Assembly: GCA_963693305.1 (NCBI GenBank)
Contig: OY855905.1
Span: 41,221,895-41,285,894, forward strand
Source of the DNA: Meandrina meandrites
Lineage: Eukaryota; Cnidaria; Anthozoa; Scleractinia; Meandrinidae
Reading direction: 5' to 3'
DNA length: 64,000 bases
Shown here: positions 32,944 through 41,673 of the stretch, in pieces
Position numbering within the stretch: position 1 is the stretch's first letter
Layout of the letters: each line of letters starts with the position of its first letter
The notes under the pieces: model-generated
Told to the model about the DNA's origin: nothing
Databases searched by the model: none
What the model saw: the letters and a program-made list of their open reading frames with translations, nothing else
Position numbers and translations under genes: made by a program

Positions 32944-33354
32944 TAGTAATCGGAGAGCAGCCTCTGTCTCGAAAACTTCTAATTTCTGCAATTCGACAAA
33001 TACAAATTTATAACCTACAGTTAACTGAATTTTCACTCCATAAGGAATGCAATTCGTTATGCCACAGAGGCATTTGCTCAAGGGACAATTTAGAACACAA
33101 TCACGGGTGACCAATCGGTAACACAGGAAAAACATACGGGTACCTTGAAAGTCTCCCAGGGGGGTCCTTTTTTCCCTCAAATATTTGTCCGTGTTCCCTT
33201 GTTCCCTTGTTCCCTTCAAGAGGTCAGAACAAATAAGGTATCACCATCTTGCTAATTGCAACGGCTTTATTGAATTGGTCAGCTTACATGGACTACCTGA
33301 TTGTTTCAATGACCATTCAATGCCCTGTGTTAGTTTTAAAGACCATAATCTTAA

Positions 33355-33753
33355 GGTGGGGGGTATACCCGAGTTTGAGTGAAATTTTAAGAGGTTTAAG
33401 GAAGGGATAGAAGAAAGAAAATTATTTTTGAAACACCAACAGACAGTTGACCCCCACGCAAGAGCACCCCAGGTTGTCAGGGGACTGTTTGGGTCAATTT
33501 TTAACTTCAAATTCTAATTTTAAAATCACATTAAATCTTGAAAATTTCTTATTTCTCCAAATTTTACTAATCCTTTGAGAAAAACTATCTCTTTCCAAAA
33601 ATCCCCAAAAATCACCAAAAAATTTACAAAACACCGCTTAACATAGCTTTGTGAAATGAGCATAGAGCTTCTGGATTACTTGAAACGCAGACGAGATATT
33701 CGCATTAAACCAAGTTTAGCGGTGGAAAAACAGGCTTCAGGTGAACCCCCGCC
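33355..33753. mobile_element. 399-bp GGYGGGGG TTAA MITE
   Basis: The ends GGTGGGGGGTATACCC and (inverse) GGCGGGGGTTCACCTGAAGC are flanked by TTAA on both sides (33351-33354, 33754-33757). It matches the element at 63080-63483 over its whole length in opposite orientation, including a central ACTGTTTGGGT-like phrase. Non-coding, TTAA-targeting group. Confidence 0.85.
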
Positions 33754-33757
33754 TTAA

Positions 33758-34089
33758 TGTAGGTCATAACAACTATGAAATAATTGATTCCAACCACAAT
33801 TGGTCACAATTAACGTTCCTCGAAGCTTTTTTTACATCAAGAACCTCAAGCTTAGCATTAACGAAGAACTTAAAGCTTCCAGAGAATTAGATCTGCTTCT
33901 CTGATTACACTCTTATTTTTTATAAGAACGCGTAAAATTTGGCTGAGCCTGAGGATGTTTTTATTTTAGCCCGTACATTTTCTTACATTTTGGGGCAAAT
34001 CTCAGCCTCAACGTTCTTATAAAAATGGTTCTTATAAAAAAAATGAGGGTTTCCTACATTTCTAGCTTCAATCTTCTCCAATCTTTATC
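33758..34089. other. Intergenic, imperfect hairpin only
   Basis: TTTTTTATAAGAACG at about 33919 and CGTTCTTATAAAAA at about 34010 are inverses about 80 bp apart, with GCTGAGCCTGAGG and CTCAGCCTCAACG just inside. Probably a small fold-back repeat. No gene. Confidence 0.4.
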
Positions 34090-34363
34090 AGTGGTCGATC
34101 CAGACCTTCAGGACAGGTAAGGGGAGGGAGCGCTTTTGAAGGCTTGACAATGAATTTTGAATTCTGCGAAGATGATTCCAGCACAACCTCGTTCCCAGGG
34201 TCTCTCTCTCCCCGCCCCCAAGAGCGAGAGAGGGGAGAGAGACATCCTGGGAACGAGGTTGATTCCAGCAGTGGACAGAAAATACGCTATTTCCGAAAAA
34301 AAAGATGAGGGGGTGGGTCGGGGGTGGGGGGGGGGGGGGGTGTTCCCCTAGATCCGCCACTGT
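34090..34363. mobile_element. hAT-like MITE with nested mini-element
   Basis: CAGTGGTCGATCCAGA at the left and TAGATCCGCCACTG at the right are inverted ends, flanked by TTTAT on both sides. Inside, at 34184-34261, sits a 78-bp element with 16-bp perfect inverted ends (CAACCTCGTTCCCAGG) and a 9-bp target duplication ATTCCAGCA (34175-34183, 34262-34270). Nine-base targets are typical of Mutator-like elements. A long G-run lies near the right end. Confidence 0.8.
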
Positions 34364-34379
34364 TTATCGTTCCATTCTG

Positions 34380-34700
34380 GTTTATCATTACTTCTTTTAT
34401 GCCTTGGAAAACTATTATTAGAAGTTTAACTTCGATTTTACGAATTGAAGGTAAGTTCGTACATCGGAAAAAATCTCTTGAAATTTCGTTAAATAGTCGC
34501 TTTAAGATTTCCCGATTCCAGGTCAAACAGGCAAAGGTGGGACAGAAAAAATTTGCATATAAAAAAAATATACAAAACAACACAGCAAGGCTGATTCTAC
34601 GCGAAAAAGTAAACTTTGCGAGACACCAACACGACCAGAACCGATAATGCAGGGTAGCAACCACAGACAGCTGCTTCATCTTTTTTGGGGCTCGTCAGCG
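34380..34700 (-). other. Segment shared with the 61.6-kb element
   Basis: This region resembles 61890-62400 at several points. The best part, 34555-34700, matches 62260-62400 (for example AGACACCAACAC and TAACTTTGCAAGACACCAAC there). On the minus strand the shared part encodes a hydrophobic stretch (LSVLVVLVS here, TYFIVLVVLVSC there) preceded by charged residues, like a signal anchor. The reading frame differs between the copies by an indel. It may be a duplicated first coding exon. Evidence is thin. Confidence 0.3.
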
Positions 34701-34772
34701 CGGCGTAGCAGAAAATGTTACAGTAGATATGTTGGATGTTCAAAATAAGCCGTTAACAAAAGCAACACTTAC

Positions 34773-34828
34773 CGGAATCCGCCGAAGCCAAGACTGAAGA
34801 GACTTTTCAAAGACAGTCCTTTTATATG
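34773..34828 (-). promoter_or_regulatory. TATA promoter plus short 5' exon
   Basis: In minus sense CATATAAAAGGACTG (TATA at 34821-34828) is followed after about 25 bp by a short sequence ending GGATTCCG|GTAAGTG, a strong splice donor at 34772. This looks like a promoter with a non-coding first exon. The tandem copy at 38960-39040 keeps the TATA (TTTATATGATAATTTCC) but its donor has become GGTGCTTG. Which gene it serves is unclear; the segment at 34380-34700 lies just downstream. Confidence 0.45.
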
Positions 34829-35474
34829 ATAATTTCCGTACGGTAATGAGCTCGAGAATGCAATTAGTTATGAATTTCAAACAGTATTTTTTTCATTTTA
34901 TTAGAACATAGACATTTTATCACGAGTCATGCTAAACATTAAAAAGAGTCAGACCGAGTATTCAATACACAGATCTACCAGAGGATAGAATCGGATATGT
35001 TTCTACTCTTCCGTGTTGAACGTGAAAATGAGAAGACCAACCAGGAGCGAAAAAACCCCTGAGGTTTTCTTAAATTTAAATTCATGAAATTGAGAGTATT
35101 CAATATATCGGGGTTATAATGTAAGTACTGTAAACCAACTAAATAAAACATTTTGAACTAAGTCACAGAGAGCTACACTTTTGACGTATACAAGATTTTT
35201 TAGATAAAAAAAATGACACTGAATTGGCTAAGCCGCATTCTCACAGCTCAATTATAAATATATTGATAACCGAGGTGGCCTCCTCTATAAGCCTGGTGGT
35301 TTCTTAGAGGTCTCCTCGCCTTACTTCTGTATAAATTGTTAATATATCCTCGATTTTTTGGCACATAAATGATGATGATAGTAACATTAATTTTGACGTT
35401 TGCAACACACTGAAGGGAAAGTCGGGGAATTTTATGGAGTCAGGGAAAATTGACAGTAAATTGACATTTAATTG

Positions 35475-35781
35475 GCATTTTGAAGAGACGAAATTTCATG
35501 ATTTATAAATAATAAGTTTGTACATATTATGATATGTAAGTACATATTTTAGAGATAGCCTGATTTATAAATAATTGGAGTTGTTTCAATAATTATTTAT
35601 ATATAATTACTTTATCGAAAAAGAATATTTATAAATCAGAACGTCCCTGAAATAATTATTTACATATCATCCGACAAGTTCTTGTGTCTTATTTCTAAAT
35701 AAATTGTCTGACATTTTCGATTATTTTCATATAAGGAAATAATGGCTTGAATTCGGTCTAAATAATAAATTTACAAACGGC
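35475..35781. mobile_element. Half copy of AT-rich palindromic element
   Basis: Matches 8548-8849 (centre plus right arm of the palindromic element) almost base for base, including ATTTATAAATAAT-type motifs and the end ATTTACAAACGGCGCCCCAT. It abuts the 3' end of NHL gene 1, about 25 bp past the stop codon, so it probably supplies that gene's 3' UTR. Confidence 0.85.
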
Positions 35782-35801
35782 GCCCCATGGGTCACATTAA
35801 T

Positions 35802-37556
35802 TTACACAATGAATATAAATGGTGGATTTCCGTAGTTTATATCAATCACAGCTAAAGCAATGCGTCCGTTGTTGGTCACTACAATCCCATTTACAACATA
35901 GAAGCGTCCCGGCTCAGTCTGTAGATCAAGTGGAATGCTGCGAACAAATTCGCCATCCCTGTTGTATAATGAAACTCGAACGACTCTTGATTCTCTGCCG
36001 AATGAAGCTACGATTAAATGCTCACTTGCCTGATGAAATGTCATGGCACTAGGACGATCTTCAGGTGAAGCTTGTCTCAGTTGTACCTTCTTTTCAGGAG
36101 GGTTGCCTTCCTGTGCGCTAAAAAGGTGAAGAGTGTGCGAGTTAGTGTCCAGGACCATAACGCGGCCGTCACCAGAAGTGCTGGTGAGACACGCAAGTGG
36201 AGCCTCGCACATAACTTCAATTCTATGAAGAAGCCGTCCTTGATTCTCGTACACTTCCACCATCATCTCTTCAAGGTTCTTTTCAATCTTATACGACGGC
36301 GTGGAATCCGCTAATTTAACCATCACAGATACTAGAACTTTATTACTGTCGTCAACCACCAGTGAGAAGACATCATATCCTGGTCTTATAAGAAAGCTGT
36401 GATGTAGCTTCGCTTGTGTGTCGAACACGTGCACGGCTCCCTTACCGTCTTTCTGCTTTGGCGCTTTCATCAATACATACATGTTGTCGTCTCGGTCAGT
36501 AGCTACATCTTCAATCCAGGACCATGCAGCATCAACAGGACAGAAAGAGTACAGGAACTTGCCACTGCTGTCAAACACTTTCACGTACTCGTGGTCCGCG
36601 ATTATGAATTGTCCTTTCGTGTTTATAGCGATACCCTGCACGTGCTTCAGTCTGCGTTCCTCTTTGCCTTCCTGACCAAACGACCAGGCCTGTACGCAAA
36701 ACTGCTCCTTGCCCAGTTTACGAAGTTTCCCAGCTATTCTTAAATCGCGCAACGGATCGATTCTTTCTTCTCCAACATCAACACAAGGCCAGTTTAACAG
36801 CTCTCTTGCTTTAGAGGCGCCTTCGTCGACCATTTGCGTGACATCGTAAATGACGCGATTCATTTGACAGACAGCAACGATAATTTCGTTGCGTTCATCC
36901 TTGCCAAACTTTGACTTGATGCCTTTCTTGAGTAAAACGCTAAAGTTCTCTTGAACCCCGGGTAAGGAGTGGAGCTCTTCAAGGCACAATCTACACGACG
37001 CTAACGCGCTTGCAGGATTGTCTACTTTCTCCAAAACAGTCGCCATTATACGAATCGCCATAGCTAGAAGGCGGTCAGACGTGCGGAGAGCTGAGTTGCC
37101 AAAGGCTTCAGTTGCTTTCCTGCGGGTGTCCTCAAATCGTTTTTTGGCGCCAGAAAGCGCTTCTTGCGCTGCTTCATTCAAGCCAGTGAGATGCAAGTTG
37201 TTCATTTCCTTTGCGGCTAACAATACCGTTTTCCCTTCCCTGTCAATTGCGCCGACTGCTCCGTCTGCTTGAGTTGATACTACATCACTTCCCTCCTTCC
37301 TCGCAGTTTCCACGTCCAATACTTTACCAAGGTGCACGACTCCATCTTTAAGGAAGCTGATACTTGCTGCAAGGTGCTTTCCAGCTAGTCCATCTAACTT
37401 GCCCTTGATGTCGTCCATTTCGCGCACGATCAGTTGGCGAAATTTTTCATCAGCAACATCGCCATCTTTAAGTCTTTCCGCTGTCAAGCTTCGACCTTTG
37501 TTAACCAGGAAGCCAATAGTAGCTTTAAACATTGACTTTAATAGCATGGAAGCCAT
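35802..37556 (-). CDS. NHL-repeat protein 1 (intronless)
   Basis: 584 aa from the ATG at 37556. I chose that start because the paralog at 43413 begins at the same residues (MASM) and the upstream extension (37557-37763) has no counterpart. Residues 1 to about 280 are mostly helical, with heptad-like stretches (LIVREMDDIKGKLDGLAGKH), and may oligomerise. Residues about 295-584 form a beta-propeller with NHL-type blades (HVQGIAINTKGQFIIADHEY, VKVFDSSGKFLYSF). No RING or B-box zinc fingers are visible, unlike TRIM2/3 proteins. NHL propellers bind protein or RNA; the partner is unknown. The gene lies in tandem with 41674-43413. The promoter has a CArG box and an AP-1 site. The 3' end is a transposon half copy. 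Confidence 0.85.
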   Translation of the reverse strand: MASMLLKSMFKATIGFLVNKGRSLTAERLKDGDVADEKFRQLIVREMDDIKGKLDGLAGKHLAASISFLKDGVVHLGKVLDVETARKEGSDVVSTQADGAVGAIDREGKTVLLAAKEMNNLHLTGLNEAAQEALSGAKKRFEDTRRKATEAFGNSALRTSDRLLAMAIRIMATVLEKVDNPASALASCRLCLEELHSLPGVQENFSVLLKKGIKSKFGKDERNEIIVAVCQMNRVIYDVTQMVDEGASKARELLNWPCVDVGEERIDPLRDLRIAGKLRKLGKEQFCVQAWSFGQEGKEERRLKHVQGIAINTKGQFIIADHEYVKVFDSSGKFLYSFCPVDAAWSWIEDVATDRDDNMYVLMKAPKQKDGKGAVHVFDTQAKLHHSFLIRPGYDVFSLVVDDSNKVLVSVMVKLADSTPSYKIEKNLEEMMVEVYENQGRLLHRIEVMCEAPLACLTSTSGDGRVMVLDTNSHTLHLFSAQEGNPPEKKVQLRQASPEDRPSAMTFHQASEHLIVASFGRESRVVRVSLYNRDGEFVRSIPLDLQTEPGRFYVVNGIVVTNNGRIALAVIDINYGNPPFIFIV

Positions 37557-37643
37557 TTGTTTGTCGACTGTAAACTCGTGTTCGGAAAGACAAGGCTGTA
37601 CCAGGCACCTGGGGGTGTACCATGGCAGAAGAGACGCAAACGC

Positions 37644-37674
37644 TGAGTCACGACAAGCCACGTTCCTTATAAGG
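37644..37674. promoter_or_regulatory. AP-1 site and CArG box upstream of NHL gene 1
   Basis: TGAGTCA (37644-37650) is a consensus AP-1 site, and CCTTATAAGG (37665-37674) is a perfect CArG box, the core of a serum response element. They lie about 90-120 bp upstream of the start codon at 37556. TTATAA inside the CArG box could also act as a TATA element. The paralog's upstream region (43414-43640) shows neither motif. Function is inferred from motif only. Confidence 0.5.
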
Positions 37675-37889
37675 AAACTAAAGCTTAAAATGCGACAATT
37701 GGTTACAAGTTTTCTAGCTTCGGGAAGGCAGGGAAGGGGGATGGGAGGTATGCTACACCGCAAAATGTAACATCAACGCCAGATGAAATAATTTTTGACG
37801 CAAAATGTAGCAATTCGTTACCAACGCGAGCGTTTGGTCTTGAAATATAACAAGTAAACTTGAACAAAACCGTGAGCCCTCTTGTCAAA

Positions 37890-38440
37890 CCATGCGACCC
37901 CTATCAGTAAAACTCTGCGACCTAAGTGGTCGAACACGAAGAGAGTAGAAAAATGCAGTCAAGAAAGGTTCTACTAAAAATGTTTGTCAGGTGTCATGCC
38001 ACATTCATGTTATTCACCACAGGCAACCAGTTTAAAACACCAAGCAGTACTTGAAGAGTTGAAGACGTTATAAGTCACGCGAGTTTGGAAAACGTCACGT
38101 CAAGTTAAAATATTTCTGCGCTGTTGAAACCGCCGCGCCTACACAAAGTCCATGCATTAAATTGAATATCTTCTACAAGATCGAGTTTGTAACAATATGA
38201 AAGCTAAAATTAGGCTAAAGGTTGTGATGATCGAGTTAAACATTTAAAGCCCGTTGAGTCAACCTCATATATCGTGAATAGTCCTGTGTACTTTTAATAC
38301 TTTAACTGATTTTATCTCGTATCTCTTGTATTTTTATTCGTTATATTATCTCATAGTTTTAATATTCGTATTCTATTGTATTTTTTTATGACTACTGTTT
38401 CGTTAGTATTCAGTTTTATGCTATTTCAGTGTTACCCTCA
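37890..38440. other. Intergenic, nothing recognised
   Basis: AT-rich, with short frames only. No gene or defined repeat is supported. Upstream of NHL gene 1. Confidence 0.4.
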
Positions 38441-38665
38441 TTAAAGTGCACCTAACCCCCCAAATTTATTTCGTTTAAGTAAATTGCCGTATTTTTGTGA
38501 GCATTTCTGCGCAATTTGGTTTAATCCTTGTTTTTCTGTGCCCTGTTAAATTAAAGTACGCAAAAATGACGCCATTTTGGTTCACGACCGAGTGTGAAGG
38601 GGTATGGGTCTGGTGCGAGAGCGACGTCAAATCCCCGTCAAATCAAGAACATGAAATTATATTCA
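38436..38665 (+). mobile_element. Fragment of AGTGC...AACCCC TTAA element
   Basis: TTAA is followed by AGTGCACCTAACCCCCCAAA, which resembles the terminus of the element at 24272 (AGTGCCTATAACCCC). Inside, TGGTGCGAGAGCGACGTCAA recalls the interior of that family (GACGTCA near 24470). The other end was not found, so this is a truncated relative. Confidence 0.45.
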
Positions 38666-38669
38666 CGTA

Positions 38670-38965
38670 TATTAGATGTTCAAAATAAGCCGTTATCTAA
38701 CGGGATAAAACGTTTACAATAGGTATGGGATATGTTCAAAATGAGCAGTCATCAAACGGCTTAAATTGTTACAGTAGGTAGATAGGATGTTCAAAATATG
38801 TAGTTATCTAGCTTCCTAAAATGTTACAGTGGGTATATACGATGTTCAGAATAAGCAGTTGTCTAGCGGTCTAAAATGTTACCGAAGGTACACAAGATTT
38901 TCAAAATAAGCCGTCATCTAGTGGCCTACGATCATACATTATAATTAGATGTTCAAAATAAGCCA
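38670..38965. repeat. 55-bp minisatellite in NHL tandem unit
   Basis: Five to six degenerate units of about 55 bp, each starting near GATGTTCAAAATAAGC and containing CTAAAATGTTACAGTAGGTA. The corresponding place in the other tandem unit (34712-34765) has a single unit, so the array expanded after the duplication. It lies next to the promoter-like copy at 38970-39040. Confidence 0.8.
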
Positions 38966-39182
38966 CAAGCACCAGAATCCGCCGAAGCCAAGACTGAAGA
39001 GACTTTTCAAGGCCAGTCCTTTTATATGATAATTTCCATACGGTAACGAGAATGCAATTTGCTGGTTAAAGTTCAGTTATGATGTCATACGCAAGCACGT
39101 CAATGCAATTTTACAAAAGGACTTTGTCATAAATGCAAATCAGTAAATAAATTTCAAGCAGTATTTTTTCACTTTTTTAGTA

Positions 39183-39304
39183 CATATAACTGGTGATAAA
39201 CCATCTGAAAGCAATGGTCACACTACACATCTCCACGGTCTGGCCAAGACCGGAGATGTGTAGTGTGACCATTGCTTTCAGATGGTTTATTTTAACTGGT
39301 GATG
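39183..39304. mobile_element. Near-perfect 95-nt hairpin with direct flanks
   Basis: 39196-39234 and 39252-39290 are exact inverses over 39 bp (start ATAAACCATCTGAAAGCAAT). The stem continues for 5 bp after a 2-nt bulge and closes with a 5-nt loop. AACTGGTGAT stands on both sides (39188-39197 and 39294-39303), like a 9-10 bp target duplication. It is either a minimal fold-back transposon or a hairpin-RNA source. Confidence 0.7.
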
Positions 39305-39456
39305 TTTTAACTGCATGATTGGTAAAGGGGAACATAAACACTTGCAAAATCCAATAGTTTTTAAGGAAGAACTATATCCGAGGGACTGAAACACCCAAAA
39401 TATCTTCAAAGTGATTGAAGAAGTAGATAAAAATTGCAACAATAGATTTCTCAATA

Positions 39457-39457
<1 letters not shown>

Positions 39458-39533
<76 letters not shown>
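39458..39533 (+). repeat. (AAT)n microsatellite
   Basis: About 25 uninterrupted AAT units. The corresponding minus-strand open frame of tyrosines is an artefact. Confidence 0.95.
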
Positions 39534-39536
<3 letters not shown>

Positions 39537-39829
39537 TTACACACCAACTGTTCTAGTTTTAGGCTAAGGGAAAAGCAAATTTTAAAATACAGTCAGATGG
39601 AGTAAGCACAATTTCCGAAAGAGACATTTTCAAGATCGGCGCAAACTTTCTCAAATAATAACTTTTTTCAAGATTTTCTCTTGCTTTTTTCTAACTGAGC
39701 GCGAGGGCCGTACTGGATCGTGGCCAGTGGCCAGACATGTCGATACAAACGCGTATGGAATACGACAACAAAACGGGGAGACAAAGCAAATTATCTGTAA
39801 AACACACTCACTTTGTTTATACATCATTT

Positions 39830-41160
39830 TAAGAGTCAGACCGAGTATTTAATACACAGATCTACCAGAGGATAGAATCGGATACGTTTCTACTCTACCG
39901 TGTTTGAACGTGAAAATGAGAGGAACAACCAGAAGCGAAGTAAAACCCTCATTTAAATTCATGAAATTGAGAGTATTCATTAAATTGGGGTTGTAATGTA
40001 TGTACTGAAAACCATCTGAATTAAACGCTTTAAACTAAGTAGAAGATAACTACACTTTTGTACACGAAATTTTTTTGAGGTAAAAAAATGACATTGAATT
40101 GGCCAAGCCGCACACTCACAGCTCAATTATAAATATTTTGATAACCGAGGTGGCCTCCCCTATAAACCCGATGGTTTCTTGGAAGTCTCCTCGCCCTACT
40201 TCTAAATAAATTGTTAATATTTTTTTCTTTTTTTTTGGCACATAAATAATAATGATAATAAGATTAATTTTGGCGTTTGCAACACACTGAAGGGAAAGTC
40301 AGGGAATTTTATAGATATAGAGAAAGAAAAGGCAGGAATATTGAAATTATAACACGTCTGATTTAACACCTTTGAAAGTAACTATTCCGCGATGTTTTTT
40401 TTAAGTAGGGGCTGGAGGCTGCTACTATATGCTTGTATAGCATTTTTCTTCGCAGTTACCTTTTGCTTTAACGCTTGATGGCCATGCAAATAGAGCGCAA
40501 GTGTTGTTGCTGATGTATTTATTTGGTTGGGAAATTTTATTTTTATCAGGGAAAATTAAAGTCAGGGAATAACGTTAACTGATGCTTATGTGATAAATAT
40601 GAAAACAAAAAAAGGCAATAGCTCTAGGACTACCAACCAGGAATCTGTCAGTCGAGCTCAATGCCATCTATCTGCTTGCCGTATTGCGTGGTGAGAGGAG
40701 GGTAGGGGAAAAGAACAGATGGTCAAGACTTATTGAAGTTAAACCTTTTGCCACATCGAGATTACAATGCCGTTATGTGTAGGAAATCGTGCGAGTAAAT
40801 CTACAACTGCTGTAATTCGTTTTCTGATATGAGAGTTTGGAGAAAGAACTAACAATGGAAAATGAATAAATATTTACCTTAGTTTAACTATTACATCTGT
40901 TATACATTATTTCCTATGTGGAATATCATAATCAAGAAAGCATTTTTATTTTCTTCTGCATAAATTCGACTTAGCTAAGCAGGTGGCTTTCTGCAAACAA
41001 AAAAGGCAAGCCAACTGTAAAATAGCTAAGCAGGTGGCTTTCTACAAATAAAAAGGCAAGCCAACTGTGAAATATGATTCCTGTACGTACTGAACCATTC
41101 TTTATCCTAACGCGTCTCTAGTCCTCTCAAAAACTAATTAATCCCCCCTCCCCACTTTGC
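39830..41160. repeat. 3' flank of NHL gene 2, duplicated
   Basis: 39830-40330 matches 34945-35460, the flank of NHL gene 1 (landmarks AGAGTCAGACCGAGTATT, GATAACCGAGGTGGCCTC, GCGTTTGCAACACACTGAAG). 40610-41150 partly matches 44180-44600 beyond gene 2. At 40975-41068 a unit of about 51 bp, containing AGCAGGTGGCTTTCT, is repeated twice in tandem. No further gene is seen. Confidence 0.7.
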
Positions 41161-41429
41161 CCAAAATAGTCATTCCTTAGAGCATTTCCATTAAAACGTT
41201 CAATAGCTGTTTAATACAATATAATTACATTTCATTTTACGATATTTTCAAACTCTCACACAGTTGTGTATATGTTTTTTTTTTAACTCGAGCACTCGTG
41301 CTACAATATACCACACAAGTGAATAGTCCTTTCCGCGCGTTCTGATTGGTTAACTCGGAGGTGAACAGTCTAAGAAAAAATGATGCTACACCAATGGTAT
41401 CAAATTAATGCCCGTGTGGTTATTTTCTT

Positions 41430-41665
41430 GACGTCATTGGTTACCATAGCGACAGCATAACTCGTTAAAAATACCCTTAGTCTTAGCTTTAAGTGCTTAT
41501 AACTCCAAAACAAACTCGGTGACCCCATTTTTTTATTGTTGAGTTATGATCAGCGTGTAAAGATACAACTTTCTGTAAAGTTAAAAAAAATTCTACGGAG
41601 CGGTTTCAAAGCCACCTCAAATTTTCAAAAACTTAAAGTGACCAATTAAGGTAACTAAATATAGA
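41430..41665. mobile_element. Repeat with CGGTGACCCC phrase
   Basis: It contains AAGTGCTTATAACTCCAAAA and CTCGGTGACCCCATTTTTTT, which echo the ends of the 24272 family and the interior of the 15880 MITE, and GGTCACTTTAAGTTTTTG in inverse sense near its right side (41607-41645). Probably a TTAA-group MITE lying just 3' of NHL gene 2. Exact ends are not defined. Confidence 0.4.
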
Positions 41666-41673
41666 TTTTGGGG

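Noticed and set aside
34287..34679. 130-codon minus frame beginning MKQLSVVATL
   Set aside because: Its second half runs into the hAT-like MITE and a G-run. The first part is out of frame with the related segment at 62.3 kb. Only the shared segment is reported, at low confidence.
37557..37763. 69-residue N-terminal extension of NHL protein 1
   Set aside because: It is absent from the paralog, whose start aligns with the internal Met, and it overlaps the CArG/AP-1 promoter region.
39287..39547. Poly-tyrosine frame
   Set aside because: Translation of the (AAT)n microsatellite.
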